Assembly: GCF_018304945.1 (NCBI RefSeq)
Contig: NZ_JAGQEE010000003.1
Span: 124,001 to 188,000, forward strand
Direction of reading: 5' to 3'
Source of the DNA: Collimonas humicola
GTDB taxonomy: Bacteria > Pseudomonadota > Gammaproteobacteria > Burkholderiales > Burkholderiaceae_D
DNA length: 64,000 bases
The position numbers and the translations under genes were made by a program. Below are positions 48,906 to 58,994 of the stretch, piece by piece. The notes below the pieces were generated by a model that was not told the DNA's origin, made no database searches, and saw only the letters and a program-made list of their open reading frames with translations. Numbering within the stretch: the first letter of the stretch is position 1; each line of letters opens with the position of its first letter.

Positions 48906-51779
48906 ATGGATAAAAATCGGGAAGAGATCCGCATTCGGGGTGCACGTACGCACAACCTCAAGAACATCAATCTGGACTTACCACGCAACAAACTGATCGT
49001 GATCACCGGCTTGTCGGGTTCCGGCAAGTCGTCGCTGGCGTTCGACACCTTGTACGCTGAAGGCCAGCGCCGCTATGTCGAATCGCTGTCGTCTTATGCG
49101 CGCCAGTTCCTGCAGCTGATGGAAAAGCCGGATGTCGACCTGATCGAAGGCTTGTCGCCGGCGATTTCCATCGAGCAGAAAGCCACCTCGCACAATCCGC
49201 GCTCCACTGTCGGCACCGTGACCGAGATCCACGATTACCTGCGCCTGCTGTATGCGCGCGTCGGCACGCCGTATTGCCCGGACCACCCGGAAAAGCCGCT
49301 GGCGGCGCAATCGGTGTCGCAAATGGTGGATGCGGTGCTGGCCATGCCGGAAGACACCAAGCTGATGATCCTGGCGCCGGTGGTGGCCAACCGCAAGGGC
49401 GAGCATGCCGACCTGTTTGAGCAGATGCAGGCGCAGGGCTTTGTGCGCTTCCGCATCCAGAGCGGCACCGGTGCCGCCAAGATTTATGAAGTCGACGACC
49501 TGCCCAAGCTGAAGAAGACCGAGAAGCACACCATCGACGTCGTGATCGACCGCCTGAAAGTCAAGGCCGACGTCAAGCAGCGCCTGGCGGAAAGTTTCGA
49601 GACCGCGCTGCGGCTGGCGGAAGGCCGCGCGATCGCGCTGGAAATGGATAGCGGCGCCGAGCACGTGTACTCCAACAAGTTCGCCTGCCCGATCTGCGGC
49701 TATTCGCTGCAGGAACTGGAACCGCGCCTGTTCTCCTTCAACAATCCGATGGGCGCCTGCCCGGAATGCGACGGCCTGGGCCATATCGAATTTTTCGATC
49801 CCAAGCGCATCGTCGCCTTCCCTAACCTGTCGCTGGCCAGCGGCGCGGTCAAGGGCTGGGACCGGCGCAACCAGTTCTATTTCCAGATGCTGACCAGCAT
49901 CGCGGCGCACTACGAATTCGATATCGACATGCCGTTTGAAAAACTGCCGGAAAAAGCCCAGCAGGCGGTGCTGTACGGCTCCGGCAAGGAAACCATTCCG
50001 TTCAGCTATGTCAACGAGCGCGGCCGCACGGTGATCAAGGAACACACCTTTGAAGGCGTGGTCAACAACCTGCAGCGGCGCTACCGTGAAACCGATTCGA
50101 TGGCGGTCAAGGAAGAGCTGGCCAAGTTCATCAACGAAAAAGAATGCCCGTCCTGCCATGGCGCGCGGCTGCGCGTCGAAGCGCGCTTCGTCAAGGTCGG
50201 CAGCGGCAAGCAGGAACGCGCCATTTATGAAATCGCGGCGACGCCGCTGCGCGAAACCTTGTCGTTCTTTGAAAAGCTGAAGCTGACCGGCGCCAAGAAG
50301 GAAATCGCCGACCGCATCATCAAGGAAATCGTTTCGCGCCTGACCTTCCTCAACAATGTCGGCCTCGATTACCTGTCGCTGGAACGCAGCGCCGACACCT
50401 TGTCCGGCGGCGAAGCCCAGCGTATCCGCCTGGCTTCGCAGATCGGTTCCGGCCTGACCGGCGTCATGTATGTGCTCGACGAGCCGTCGATCGGCTTGCA
50501 CCAGCGCGACAACGACCGCCTGATCGAAACCTTGCGCCACCTGCGCGACATCGGCAACAGCGTGCTGGTGGTCGAGCATGACGAAGATGCGATCCGCACT
50601 GCCGACTATGTGGTCGACATGGGCCTGGGCGCCGGTGTGCATGGCGGCGAAGTGATCGCCGAAGGCACGCTGGAGCAGATCCTCAAGAACAAGAAATCGT
50701 TGACCGCCAAATACCTGAACGGCACCTTGAAAATCGCCGTGCCGGAAAAACGCACCCCGGCCGATCCCGACCGCCAGTTCATCATTACCGGCGCTACCGG
50801 CAACAACCTGAAGAACGTCACGATGAACTTGCCGGTCGGCCTGCTGACCTGCGTCACCGGCGTTTCCGGTTCCGGCAAGTCGACGCTGGTCAACGATACC
50901 CTGTACCACGCCGCCGCGCGCCACCTTTACGGCTCGCAAGCGGAACCGGCGGCGCATGAATCGATCGGCGGGCTGGAGCATTTCGACAAGGTGATCTCGG
51001 TCGACCAGGCGCCTATCGGCCGTACGCCGCGCTCCAATCCGGCGACCTATACCGGCTTGTTCACGCCGATCCGCGACCTGTTCTCGACCGTGCCGATGGC
51101 CAAGGAACGCGGCTACAATGCCGGCCGTTTCTCGTTCAACGTCAAGGGCGGCCGCTGCGAAGCTTGCCAGGGCGACGGCGTGATCAAGGTGGAAATGCAC
51201 TTCCTGCCGGATGTCTACGTGCCGTGCGACGTCTGCCACGGCAAGCGCTACAACCGCGAGACGCTCGAAGTGCATTACAAGGGCAAGAGCATCACCGAAG
51301 TGCTGGGCATGACGGTGGAAGAAGCCTATGAATTCTTCAAGCCGGTGCCGGTGATCGCGCGCAAGCTGCATACGCTGCTGGATGTCGGCCTGGGCTACAT
51401 CCGCCTCGGCCAGAGCGCCACCACGCTGTCGGGCGGCGAGGCGCAGCGCGTCAAGCTGTCGCTGGAACTGTCCAAGCGCGATACCGGCCGCACCCTGTAT
51501 ATCCTGGATGAGCCGACCACCGGCTTGCACTTCCACGACATCGACCTACTATTAAAAGTGATCCACCGCCTGCGCAACCAGGGCAATACCGTGGTCATCA
51601 TCGAGCACAACCTGGATGTGATCAAGACCGCGGACTGGCTGATCGACCTCGGCCCGGAAGGCGGCGCCGGCGGCGGCCGCATCATCGCTACCGGTACGCC
51701 GGAGCAAGTGGCGGCGAATCCGGCCAGCGTCACCGGCAAATACCTGGGACCGTTGCTGGAAAAACCAAAGAAAAAATAA
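48906..51779 (+). CDS. uvrA: Excinuclease ABC subunit A
   Basis: 957 residues, full length. It is the damage-recognition ATPase of nucleotide excision repair, which loads UvrB. Two ABC modules: Walker [10 protein letters not shown] near 32 and GVSGSGKST near 650; signatures LSGGEAQRI near 500 and LSGGEAQRV near 843. The zinc modules are at about 258-285 (CPICGYSLQ...CPEC) and about 755-780 (CEACQGDGV...CDVC). No good ribosome site is seen before the ATG. The MFS gene that normally adjoins it in this order is 16.5 kb upstream here. Confidence 0.99.
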   Translation: MDKNREEIRIRGARTHNLKNINLDLPRNKLIVITGLSGSGKSSLAFDTLYAEGQRRYVESLSSYARQFLQLMEKPDVDLIEGLSPAISIEQKATSHNPRSTVGTVTEIHDYLRLLYARVGTPYCPDHPEKPLAAQSVSQMVDAVLAMPEDTKLMILAPVVANRKGEHADLFEQMQAQGFVRFRIQSGTGAAKIYEVDDLPKLKKTEKHTIDVVIDRLKVKADVKQRLAESFETALRLAEGRAIALEMDSGAEHVYSNKFACPICGYSLQELEPRLFSFNNPMGACPECDGLGHIEFFDPKRIVAFPNLSLASGAVKGWDRRNQFYFQMLTSIAAHYEFDIDMPFEKLPEKAQQAVLYGSGKETIPFSYVNERGRTVIKEHTFEGVVNNLQRRYRETDSMAVKEELAKFINEKECPSCHGARLRVEARFVKVGSGKQERAIYEIAATPLRETLSFFEKLKLTGAKKEIADRIIKEIVSRLTFLNNVGLDYLSLERSADTLSGGEAQRIRLASQIGSGLTGVMYVLDEPSIGLHQRDNDRLIETLRHLRDIGNSVLVVEHDEDAIRTADYVVDMGLGAGVHGGEVIAEGTLEQILKNKKSLTAKYLNGTLKIAVPEKRTPADPDRQFIITGATGNNLKNVTMNLPVGLLTCVTGVSGSGKSTLVNDTLYHAAARHLYGSQAEPAAHESIGGLEHFDKVISVDQAPIGRTPRSNPATYTGLFTPIRDLFSTVPMAKERGYNAGRFSFNVKGGRCEACQGDGVIKVEMHFLPDVYVPCDVCHGKRYNRETLEVHYKGKSITEVLGMTVEEAYEFFKPVPVIARKLHTLLDVGLGYIRLGQSATTLSGGEAQRVKLSLELSKRDTGRTLYILDEPTTGLHFHDIDLLLKVIHRLRNQGNTVVIIEHNLDVIKTADWLIDLGPEGGAGGGRIIATGTPEQVAANPASVTGKYLGPLLEKPKKK

Positions 51780-51828
51780 AACAAGTACTTCCGGCCCGTG
51801 AAGCCGGGAGTGCAATAACGAGATAACG

Positions 51829-52608
51829 ATGTCTACCAACACCACCCCGGCGCTGTCCGCAGCGCAGATAGTCGCTTTCGAAAAAGATGGTTTCTTGATT
51901 TTGCCGCGCCTGGTCGCGGCCGCCGATTGCGAACTGATGGCGGCCACCACCAACGCCCACCTGGCGCAGGCAGTGGCGCCGCTGGAATACGAATCGGAGG
52001 TCGGCTATGCCGGCGCGCCGAAGTCGCTCGACAGCGTCGGCGGCCGCACCGCGCGCCGCCTGCGCAATGCTTACCAGCGCGACGACAGCTATCGGGCCTG
52101 GGCCCGCAATCCGCAGCTGGTGGCGATGCTGGAACTGCTGCTGGGCGAAGCGGTCTGCCTGACCTTGTCGCACCACAATTGCGTGATGACCAAGCATCCG
52201 CACTTCGGCACCGCGACCGGCTGGCATCGCGATATCCGCTACTGGTCGTTCCCGCGCAACGAGCTGATTTCAGTATGGCTGGCGCTGGATAGCGAGAATG
52301 CGAACAATGGCGGACTGCGCTTCATTCCAGGCTCCCACCGGCTCGACATCAAACCCGAGCAGATGGACGAGCTCGATTTCCTGCGCCCGGAAGTGGCCGC
52401 GAACCAGGCCCTGTTCACGCAGGGGAAATCGGTTGAACTGCAGCAGGGCGACGTGGTGTTTTTCCACAGCGGCCTGTTCCACGCCGCCGGCCGCAACAAT
52501 ACTGAAACCGTCAAGGAATCGGTGGTGTTCGCCTATCACGGCAAAAGCAATCCGCCCGTACCCGGCAGCCGTTCCGCCGCCTCGGAAGATATCCTGCTAA
52601 GAAGCTAA
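51829..52608 (+). CDS. Phytanoyl-CoA dioxygenase (PhyH) family protein
   Basis: 259 residues, Fe(II)/2-oxoglutarate oxygenase fold. The facial triad is visible as HRD in GWHRDIRYWS (His/Asp about 133-135) and a distal His in FFHSGLFHAAGRN (about 221); an Arg near 240 would bind 2-oxoglutarate. The substrate is unknown. It is 50 bases after uvrA and followed at 23 bases by an FAD monooxygenase, so the pair may act in one oxidative pathway. Confidence 0.9.
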   Translation: MSTNTTPALSAAQIVAFEKDGFLILPRLVAAADCELMAATTNAHLAQAVAPLEYESEVGYAGAPKSLDSVGGRTARRLRNAYQRDDSYRAWARNPQLVAMLELLLGEAVCLTLSHHNCVMTKHPHFGTATGWHRDIRYWSFPRNELISVWLALDSENANNGGLRFIPGSHRLDIKPEQMDELDFLRPEVAANQALFTQGKSVELQQGDVVFFHSGLFHAAGRNNTETVKESVVFAYHGKSNPPVPGSRSAASEDILLRS

Positions 52609-52630
52609 TCACACTTCGGGATATATCAGC

Positions 52631-53848
52631 ATGCAGCGTATAGCCATCATAGGCGGCGGCACCGCGGGCGCCGCCAGCGCGCTGTTCCTGGCGCGCGCCG
52701 GCCACCAGGTCACGCTGTTCGAGCGTGTGGCGCAACCGAGCGCAGTCGGCGCCGGCATCCTGCTGCAGCCGACCGGCATGCATGTGCTGGACAGGCTCGG
52801 CCTGCTGGAGCCTATCCTGGCGCACGGCGCCCGCAACGACCGCCTGTTCGGCACCACGGCCGGCGGCCGCACCGTGCTGGACGTGCGCTATCGTCATCAC
52901 GATGCGCAGTCGTTCGGCCTCGGCCTGCATCGCGGCGCTTTGTTCTCCGTATTGTGGGAAGCGCTGAAGACGGTCGCCATCAAGGTCTGCAGCGGCATCA
53001 ACATCTCCCGCATAGAGCAGCGCGGCGGCCGGGCCCTGCTGTTTTCACGCGATGCGGCGCCTGGCAGCGCCGAGACCGCGGCCGGTGAATTCGACTGCGC
53101 CGTGATTGCCGACGGCACCCGCTCGGATTTGCGGGCGGCGCTGGCGATTCCGCAAAAAGTGACGCCCTATCCCTGGGGCGCATTGTGGGCGCTGGTGCCG
53201 GACGACGGCCTGACCCAGGGCGGCTTGCGCCAGTGGTTCCGCCATGCGCAGCAAATGCTGGGATTGATGCCGACCGGATTTGCCTACCAGGAAATGACGC
53301 AGCCTATCCTCAGCATGTTCTGGAGCCTGCGCGCGGATCGCTTGCCGCACTGGCAGGAAGAGGGCCTGGCGGCATGGAAGAAAACCGTGCTGGCGCTGGC
53401 GCCGGTAGCATCGGTCCTGGAACATATACAAAAGCCGGATCAACTCACCTTTGCGCGCTACGCCGATGTGCAGATGCGCCATTGGCACGACGGCCGGGTG
53501 GTTTGCATCGGCGACTGCGCCCATGCCACCAGTCCGCAACTGGGACAAGGCGCCAACCTGGCGCTGGTCGATGCCATGACGCTGGCGCAGTGTTTTGCCG
53601 AGCGTTCCGCGGTAGAGCCGGCGCTGGCGCTGTACTCGCAGCGGCGGCGCCCCCATCTGCGCTACTACCAGGGCGCCAGCAAGCTGCTGACGCCGTTCTT
53701 CCAGTCCGACTCGCGCATCGCCAGCACCTTGCGCGATATCGCTCTCGGCCCGGTCTGCCGCCTGCCGATTGCGCGCCAGCAGATGGCGCTGACGCTCAGC
53801 GGCAGCAAGACCGGCTGGCTCTATGGCCGGCTGCGGCAAAAAAAATAG
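52631..53848 (+). CDS. FAD-dependent monooxygenase (aromatic hydroxylase type)
   Basis: 405 residues. FAD motif GGGTAG at 8-13 in IAIIGGGTAGAASALFLARA, a DG-like segment (CAVIADGTRSDLR near 156), and the GD motif CIGDCAHATSPQLGQGANLA near 295. Group A flavoprotein monooxygenase similar to hydroxylases of aromatic or ring compounds. Likely co-transcribed with the PhyH gene. The C-terminal tail is basic. Confidence 0.92.
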   Translation: MQRIAIIGGGTAGAASALFLARAGHQVTLFERVAQPSAVGAGILLQPTGMHVLDRLGLLEPILAHGARNDRLFGTTAGGRTVLDVRYRHHDAQSFGLGLHRGALFSVLWEALKTVAIKVCSGINISRIEQRGGRALLFSRDAAPGSAETAAGEFDCAVIADGTRSDLRAALAIPQKVTPYPWGALWALVPDDGLTQGGLRQWFRHAQQMLGLMPTGFAYQEMTQPILSMFWSLRADRLPHWQEEGLAAWKKTVLALAPVASVLEHIQKPDQLTFARYADVQMRHWHDGRVVCIGDCAHATSPQLGQGANLALVDAMTLAQCFAERSAVEPALALYSQRRRPHLRYYQGASKLLTPFFQSDSRIASTLRDIALGPVCRLPIARQQMALTLSGSKTGWLYGRLRQKK

Positions 53849-53859
53849 TTCGGCGCTGC

Positions 53860-55002
53860 TCAGGCCTTGTGCAGATGGCGGGCCCGCACAATCGTCTCCG
53901 ATTTGCGTTTTTTCAGCCAGATGGCGATGCCGGTAATCGTAAACAACAGCGGCAGCAAGCCCAGGAAAGCGACCAGTATCTTGCCCGGCAAACCCAGCAG
54001 CTGGCCCGTGTGCAAACCGTACTGGACGCCGATGAAAGCGTCGCCGGCCGAGCCTTTGAGCGGATCGAGCGAACGCAGCGCCTGGCCGTCGACGGCGTCG
54101 ACAAAGACCCGCACGCTGCCGCCGTCCTGGATGTCGTCCTGCCTGAGCATGCGGATCTGATACAGGCCGTGCTTATCGTCGCGCGCAATGCGCACCGGGG
54201 TCGCCAGCGGCATGCTGGCCTGGGCCGAGGCCAGCGCCTGCTGCCAGCTGATCTGCGGCTTGCCTTCATGCGCCGAGGACTGCGGCGGCTTGGTCAGGGG
54301 CGACAAGCTGGAAACCATGGGCCGCGCCACATCCGGCAGATTCATCACGGCGCCGGTAAACGCGGTTATCACCAGCAGTACGCCGGCCACCAGGCCGACC
54401 GAGCGGTGCAAGTCGTACATCAGGCGGAAAGCGCCGGCGCCGCGCTTGACCGACAGCGCCTTGCGCCAGCCGCTGCGGTGCTTGGGCCAGGCAAGCGCGA
54501 AACCGATCAGCAGCGTCGCCAGCCACAGCAGGCCGAGGCTGCCGGAGATGATGGCGCCAGGCTTGTCCAGCAGCAGGTAGCGATGCAGGCGGAACAAGAA
54601 GGGCATCAGGTTGTGGGGCGCCAGGCTGACTGCCTTGGTATTGCGCTCGCCAACCACCGAGGCAGTGACAGGATCGATGAACACGGTGTCGACTGCCAGC
54701 GCCTCACCCTCATGGCGCGCGCGCAGCCTTGCCTGCAGCGGCGCGTCGGCATCCGCCTCCATCGCGAAGAAAGCTAAGCGTGCCTGCGGATAATCATGTG
54801 CGACCTTGGCCGCCAGCGCATCGATGGGCTGGTGCGGGCCGCTTGCGGCGAGGTGGTAGAACTGCGGATTGAGCCAGGCGTCGATTTCATCGTTGAACGC
54901 CAGCGCGGCGCCGGTCAGGCCCGCCATGACGATGAACAGGGACAGCAGCAAGCCGCTGTAGCGGTGCAGTTTGACCAACCAGTGACGTAGCGCCTTTTTC
55001 AC
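53860..55002 (-). CDS. PepSY-associated membrane protein, iron-regulated
   Basis: 380 residues with PepSY_TM architecture: four membrane helices (about 12-35, 150-172, 200-222, 340-365), conserved His in the helices (LHRYSGLLLSLFIVMAG; FRLHRYLLL; YDLHRSVGLVAGVLL), and PepSY-like periplasmic segments. Related proteins (PiuB/FsrB type) reduce or handle ferric-siderophore iron at the inner membrane. A Fur-box-like site lies directly upstream. No TonB receptor is adjacent. Confidence 0.9.
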   Translation of the reverse strand: MKKALRHWLVKLHRYSGLLLSLFIVMAGLTGAALAFNDEIDAWLNPQFYHLAASGPHQPIDALAAKVAHDYPQARLAFFAMEADADAPLQARLRARHEGEALAVDTVFIDPVTASVVGERNTKAVSLAPHNLMPFLFRLHRYLLLDKPGAIISGSLGLLWLATLLIGFALAWPKHRSGWRKALSVKRGAGAFRLMYDLHRSVGLVAGVLLVITAFTGAVMNLPDVARPMVSSLSPLTKPPQSSAHEGKPQISWQQALASAQASMPLATPVRIARDDKHGLYQIRMLRQDDIQDGGSVRVFVDAVDGQALRSLDPLKGSAGDAFIGVQYGLHTGQLLGLPGKILVAFLGLLPLLFTITGIAIWLKKRKSETIVRARHLHKA

Positions 55003-55048
55003 AATCCCACACCTGCTCTTAAAAGATGGGTATTGTAAAGGTCGATTG

Positions 55049-55067
55049 AATGAGAATGGGTATTATT
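55049..55067 (-). promoter_or_regulatory. Fur-box-like site
   Basis: On the minus strand it reads AATAATACCCATTCTCATT, close to the 19-bp Fur consensus GATAATGATAATCATTATC-type with its ATTCTCATT half. It is about 47 bases upstream of the PepSY gene, so repression by iron-loaded Fur is expected. Confidence 0.6.
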
Positions 55068-55166
55068 TAATATTTTTTACAAAGGCGATCAACAAGCTGA
55101 CGCCTTCGTTGTCACGCAGGAAATATCGACTCTTGAGCTCCGCCCTTAGAGCCGCACGGGATTGTT

Positions 55167-57191
55167 TCAAAGATCTTCATCGCTGTGCTGGCTGGCGCTG
55201 GTCCACGCTTGCAGCAAACGCCCCTCGGCACGCGAAATCGCCTCGGCGGCGCCGCGCAAGACAACAATGTCTCCTGCCTGCAGCACCGCCTCTGGCGTAA
55301 TGGCGATGCCGCTGCGGCCGCGCCGCAAGGCGGTGATCTCCGCCCCCATTTCCGGCAGCCCCAGCCAGGCCAGGCTGCGGCCGATGGCCCTGGCGCCCTC
55401 CGGCAGCGCCACTGTATGCAGGCGCACCTGCAAATGATCCTCGGCATCGGGAGCGTCGTCGACGCCATGGAAGAACCCGCGCAGGGCGGCATAGCGCTCG
55501 TCGCGCGAGGCCTGCACCCGGTGCACGACGCGCCGCAGCGGCACGCCCAGCATGACCAGCGCATGCGAAGCCAGCATCAGGCTGCCTTCCATGGCTTCCG
55601 GCACCACTTCGGTGGCGCCGGCGGCGCGCAGCTTGTCGAGATCGGTGTCGTCATAGCTGCGTACGATCACCGGCAGGCTCGGCGCCAGTTCGCTGACGTG
55701 GTGCAATACTTTCAAGGCTGAGGGCGTGCTGGCATAGGTGATGACCAGGGCGGCGGCGCGGTGTACCCCGGCCGCCACCAGGCTTTCGCGGCGCGAAGCA
55801 TCGCCGTAGGAAACGTGGGCGCCGGCGGCGCGCGCATCGCGCACCCGGTCCGGATCCAGGTCGAGGGCGTGATAGCCGATGCCTTCCTCTTCCAGCAACT
55901 TGGCCAGGCTCTGGCCGCTGCGGCCAAAGCCGGCGATGATCACATGCTTCTTGGTCGACATGGTGCGGGTGGCGATCTGCGTCAGCGCCAGCGACTGCAT
56001 CATCCATTCATTGGCCGACAGCTTCATGACGATGGCGTCCGACTTGGCCAGGATGAAAGGCGCAGCCAGCATCGACAGCACCATCGACGCCAGGATCAGT
56101 TGCACCAGCAAGGGATCGACCAGCTGCAGGCCGCCAGCCTGGTTCAGCAGCACGAAGCCGAATTCGCCGGCCTGCGCCAACGCCAGCCCGGTGCGCAGGG
56201 CCACTCCGGTGGAGGAGCGGAAGATCTTGGCGAGGCCGGCGATCAGGGCGAACTTGAGGAACACCGGGCCGGCCAGCAGCAGCAACACCAGCCACCAGTG
56301 CTCGAACACCAGGCGCAGGTTGAGCAGCATGCCGATAGTGATAAAGAACAAACCCAGCAAGACGTCGCGGAAGGATTTGATGTCTTCTTCCACCTGGTGC
56401 TTGTATTCGGTTTCCGAGATCAACATGCCGGCGATGAAGGCGCCCAGCGCCAGCGACAGGCCGGCGCGCTCGGTAATCCAGGCCGCGGCCAGGGTGATCA
56501 GCAGCAGGTTCAGCATGAACAGTTCCTGCGAGCGGCGCCGCACCACGATCTGGAACCAGCGCCGCATCAGCTTCTGGCCGAAGAACAGTAGCAGGGCCAG
56601 CACCAGCACCGCCTTGCCGCTGGCCCAGGCCAGCGTCGCCAGCAGGTTGCCGCTGTGCTCGGCCAGCGCCGGCACCACGATCAGCAGGGGCACCAGCGCC
56701 AGGTCCTGGAACAGCAGGATGCCGATGATGCGGCGTCCATGCTCGCTCTCCAGCTCCATCCGTTCCGTCAGCAGCTTGGAGACGATGGCGGTGGACGACA
56801 TGGTCAGCGCGCCGCCCAGGGCGAACGCCGCCTGCCAGCTGATATTGGTGTATTGCGGCAGGATCAGCGCCATCATCGAGCTGAACAGCATGGTGGCGGC
56901 TATGGTCAGCAGCACCTGCGCCATGCCGAGGCCAAACACGATGTGGCGCATCGCCGTCAGTTTCGGCAGGGAAAATTCGAGGCCGATCGAAAACATCAGG
57001 AACACCACGCCGAATTCCGCCAGTGCGTGGGTGGTGGCGTTGTCTTCGGCAAAACCGAGCGCATGCGGGCCGATCAAGATCCCCACCATCAGATAGCCCA
57101 GCATGGGCGGCAGGTGGAAACTGCGGAACGCCACCACACCCAATACCGCCGAGCCCAGCAGCAAAATTGTCAGTTCAAGTCCGGAAAGCAT
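55167..57191 (-). CDS. KefB/KefC-type monovalent cation:proton antiporter (CPA2) with TrkA domains
   Basis: 674 residues: about 12-13 helices of a Na+/H+ exchanger domain (1-390), then an RCK/TrkA-N Rossmann domain (from ~418, KHVIIAGFGRSGQSLAKLLEEEG) and a TrkA-C domain (~590-665). Glutathione-gated K+ efflux or K+/H+ exchange is the family role. The ligand in the RCK domain is not known. Transcribed leftward, divergent from kdsD. Confidence 0.93.
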   Translation of the reverse strand: MLSGLELTILLLGSAVLGVVAFRSFHLPPMLGYLMVGILIGPHALGFAEDNATTHALAEFGVVFLMFSIGLEFSLPKLTAMRHIVFGLGMAQVLLTIAATMLFSSMMALILPQYTNISWQAAFALGGALTMSSTAIVSKLLTERMELESEHGRRIIGILLFQDLALVPLLIVVPALAEHSGNLLATLAWASGKAVLVLALLLFFGQKLMRRWFQIVVRRRSQELFMLNLLLITLAAAWITERAGLSLALGAFIAGMLISETEYKHQVEEDIKSFRDVLLGLFFITIGMLLNLRLVFEHWWLVLLLLAGPVFLKFALIAGLAKIFRSSTGVALRTGLALAQAGEFGFVLLNQAGGLQLVDPLLVQLILASMVLSMLAAPFILAKSDAIVMKLSANEWMMQSLALTQIATRTMSTKKHVIIAGFGRSGQSLAKLLEEEGIGYHALDLDPDRVRDARAAGAHVSYGDASRRESLVAAGVHRAAALVITYASTPSALKVLHHVSELAPSLPVIVRSYDDTDLDKLRAAGATEVVPEAMEGSLMLASHALVMLGVPLRRVVHRVQASRDERYAALRGFFHGVDDAPDAEDHLQVRLHTVALPEGARAIGRSLAWLGLPEMGAEITALRRGRSGIAITPEAVLQAGDIVVLRGAAEAISRAEGRLLQAWTSASQHSDEDL

Positions 57192-57330
57192 GCGCGCCTA
57201 AAAATTAGATTAACTCAATACCAACATTATGTTGCAGCAACGCCAAATGCGGATAGGCTGAACACAGATTAATTGAAGCGGATCGGGACTGGCAAGTTTT
57301 TTGCTTTGGGATTTCGTTTATACTTTCGGG

Positions 57331-58362
57331 ATGACTCTACCCGATGCCCCAAATTCGCCCAAAACCTTGTCCGCATCCTTCGATGCCGGACGTGCGCTGA
57401 AACTTGCCCGCAGCACCCTGCAAATCGAAGCCGATGCCATCAATGCATTGAAAAACCGGATTTCCGACTCCTCCGACGACCCCTTCGCCAAGGCGATCGC
57501 CTTGCTGCTCGGCTGCAGCGGCCGGGTGGTGGTCTCCGGCATAGGAAAATCCGGCCATATCGCGCGCAAGATCGCCGCCACGTTGTCGTCCACCGGCACG
57601 CCTGCCCTGTTCATCCATCCGGCCGAAGCGGCCCATGGCGACCTCGGCATGGTGACCGAACACGATGCCTTCATCGCCATCTCCAATTCCGGCGAAACCG
57701 CCGAGCTGATGGCGATCGTCCCCATCATCAAACGCATGGGCGCGACCCTGATCGCCATGACAGGCAAGCCGGAGTCGGCGCTGGCGCAACTCGCCAATGT
57801 GCACCTGGACGTTGCAGTAGCCCAGGAAGCCTGTCCCTTGAACCTGGCGCCGACCGCCAGCACGACCGCCACCCTGGCCATGGGCGACGCCCTGGCGGTG
57901 GCGCTGCTGGACGCGCGCGGCTTCCGCGAAGAAGATTTTGCCCGCTCGCATCCTGGCGGCGCGCTGGGACGGCGCCTGCTGACCCACGTGCGCGACGTCA
58001 TGCGCAGCGGCGAGGCGATTCCGGCGGTGACGGCGGATGTCTCGCTGTCGGTGGCGCTGCTGGAAATCACGCGCAAGGGCATTGCCATGACAGCCGTGGT
58101 GGATGAGAATTTCCATGCGGTCGGCGTGTTTACCGACGGCGACCTGCGGCGCCTGATCGAGCAGGTGCAGGATTTCACCAAGCTCACGATTGCCGACGTC
58201 ATGCACGCCAATCCGCACACCATCAGCGCCGATCAGCTGGCGGTCGACGCGGTGCAGATGATGGAGCAGTACCGCATCAACCAGCTGCTGGTGACCGACG
58301 CCGGCGGCAAGCTGGTCGGCGCATTGCATATCCATGACCTGACCCGCGCCAAGGTGATCTGA
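57331..58362 (+). CDS. kdsD: D-arabinose-5-phosphate isomerase
   Basis: About 343 residues from ATG 57331. It converts ribulose-5-phosphate to arabinose-5-phosphate, the first step of Kdo synthesis. SIS domain ~45-180 (VVVSGIGKSGHIARKIAATL, TPALFIHPAEAAHGDLGM, ISNSGETAELM) and two CBS domains ~215-340. TATACT sits 7 bases before the ATG and no ribosome site is visible, so a leaderless or TTG-started (57301) form is possible. The stop overlaps the kdsC start (TGATG). First gene of the Kdo/Lpt operon. Confidence 0.97.
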   Translation: MTLPDAPNSPKTLSASFDAGRALKLARSTLQIEADAINALKNRISDSSDDPFAKAIALLLGCSGRVVVSGIGKSGHIARKIAATLSSTGTPALFIHPAEAAHGDLGMVTEHDAFIAISNSGETAELMAIVPIIKRMGATLIAMTGKPESALAQLANVHLDVAVAQEACPLNLAPTASTTATLAMGDALAVALLDARGFREEDFARSHPGGALGRRLLTHVRDVMRSGEAIPAVTADVSLSVALLEITRKGIAMTAVVDENFHAVGVFTDGDLRRLIEQVQDFTKLTIADVMHANPHTISADQLAVDAVQMMEQYRINQLLVTDAGGKLVGALHIHDLTRAKVI

Positions 58363-58994
58363 TGACGGCCACAGTAGGGCGCAGCGGCGCCGACGTCACT
58401 GCCGATACGCCGGGCGTCGCTACGCCGGGCGTCGCTGCGCTGAGCGCTGATGCGAGAGCACGCGCTGCGCGGGTACGCCTGATGATTTTCGATGTCGACG
58501 GCATCCTGACCGATGGCGGCCTGCTGTACGGCGCCGACGGCGAACAGCTGAAGCGCTTCAATGCGCTGGACGGCCACGGCATCAAGCAATTGCAGCAAAG
58601 CGGCGTCGCCACCGCCATCATCAGCGCACGGCAGTCGGCCATCGTCAGCCGCCGCGCCGGCGACCTCGGCATCGCCCATGTGCAGCAAGGCGTGCACGAC
58701 AAGTACGCGGCGTTCATCAAGCTGCTGGAACAGTTGCAGCTGAGCGCCGCCGATTGCGGCTTCATCGGCGACGATGTGATCGACCTGCCTATCCTGTCGC
58801 AGGCCGGTTTTGCAGTCAGCGTGCCGAACGGCCATCGCGATGTCCGCTCACGCGTGCATTACGTGACGCAAGCAAGCGGCGGCCACGGCGCCGCCCGCGA
58901 AATCTGCGACCTGATCATGCAAGTGCAGAATACCTATGACGCCACGCTGGCGGCCTATCTGCGCAGCAACCCGCCAGGCACGACTCAGGCATGA
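58362..58994 (+). CDS. kdsC: 3-deoxy-D-manno-octulosonate 8-phosphate phosphatase
   Basis: 210-residue HAD-type C0 phosphatase releasing Kdo from Kdo-8-P. Catalytic DVDG (IFDVDGILTDGGL, about 43-46), Thr/Ser motif ISARQS, and acidic FIGDDVIDL. The N-terminus has a ~35-residue extension beyond the usual start, containing TPGVATPGVA from two 15-bp repeats (58406-58435). Overlaps kdsD at the start and lptC by ATGA at the end. Confidence 0.96.
   Translation: MTATVGRSGADVTADTPGVATPGVAALSADARARAARVRLMIFDVDGILTDGGLLYGADGEQLKRFNALDGHGIKQLQQSGVATAIISARQSAIVSRRAGDLGIAHVQQGVHDKYAAFIKLLEQLQLSAADCGFIGDDVIDLPILSQAGFAVSVPNGHRDVRSRVHYVTQASGGHGAAREICDLIMQVQNTYDATLAAYLRSNPPGTTQA
58406..58435 (+). repeat. Two 15-bp tandem repeats in the kdsC extension
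   Basis: ACGCCGGGCGTCGCT occurs twice back to back, coding TPGVA-TPGVA in the variable N-terminal tail. Confidence 0.9.

Noticed and set aside
48978-51536. 852-codon open frame antisense to uvrA
   Set aside because: It mirrors uvrA codons; its His/Arg/Gln/Ala-rich translation has no domain. A by-product of GC-rich codon bias.
53185-54777. 530-codon plus-strand frame spanning the monooxygenase and PepSY genes
   Set aside because: Out of frame with one real gene and antisense to another; composition is not protein-like.
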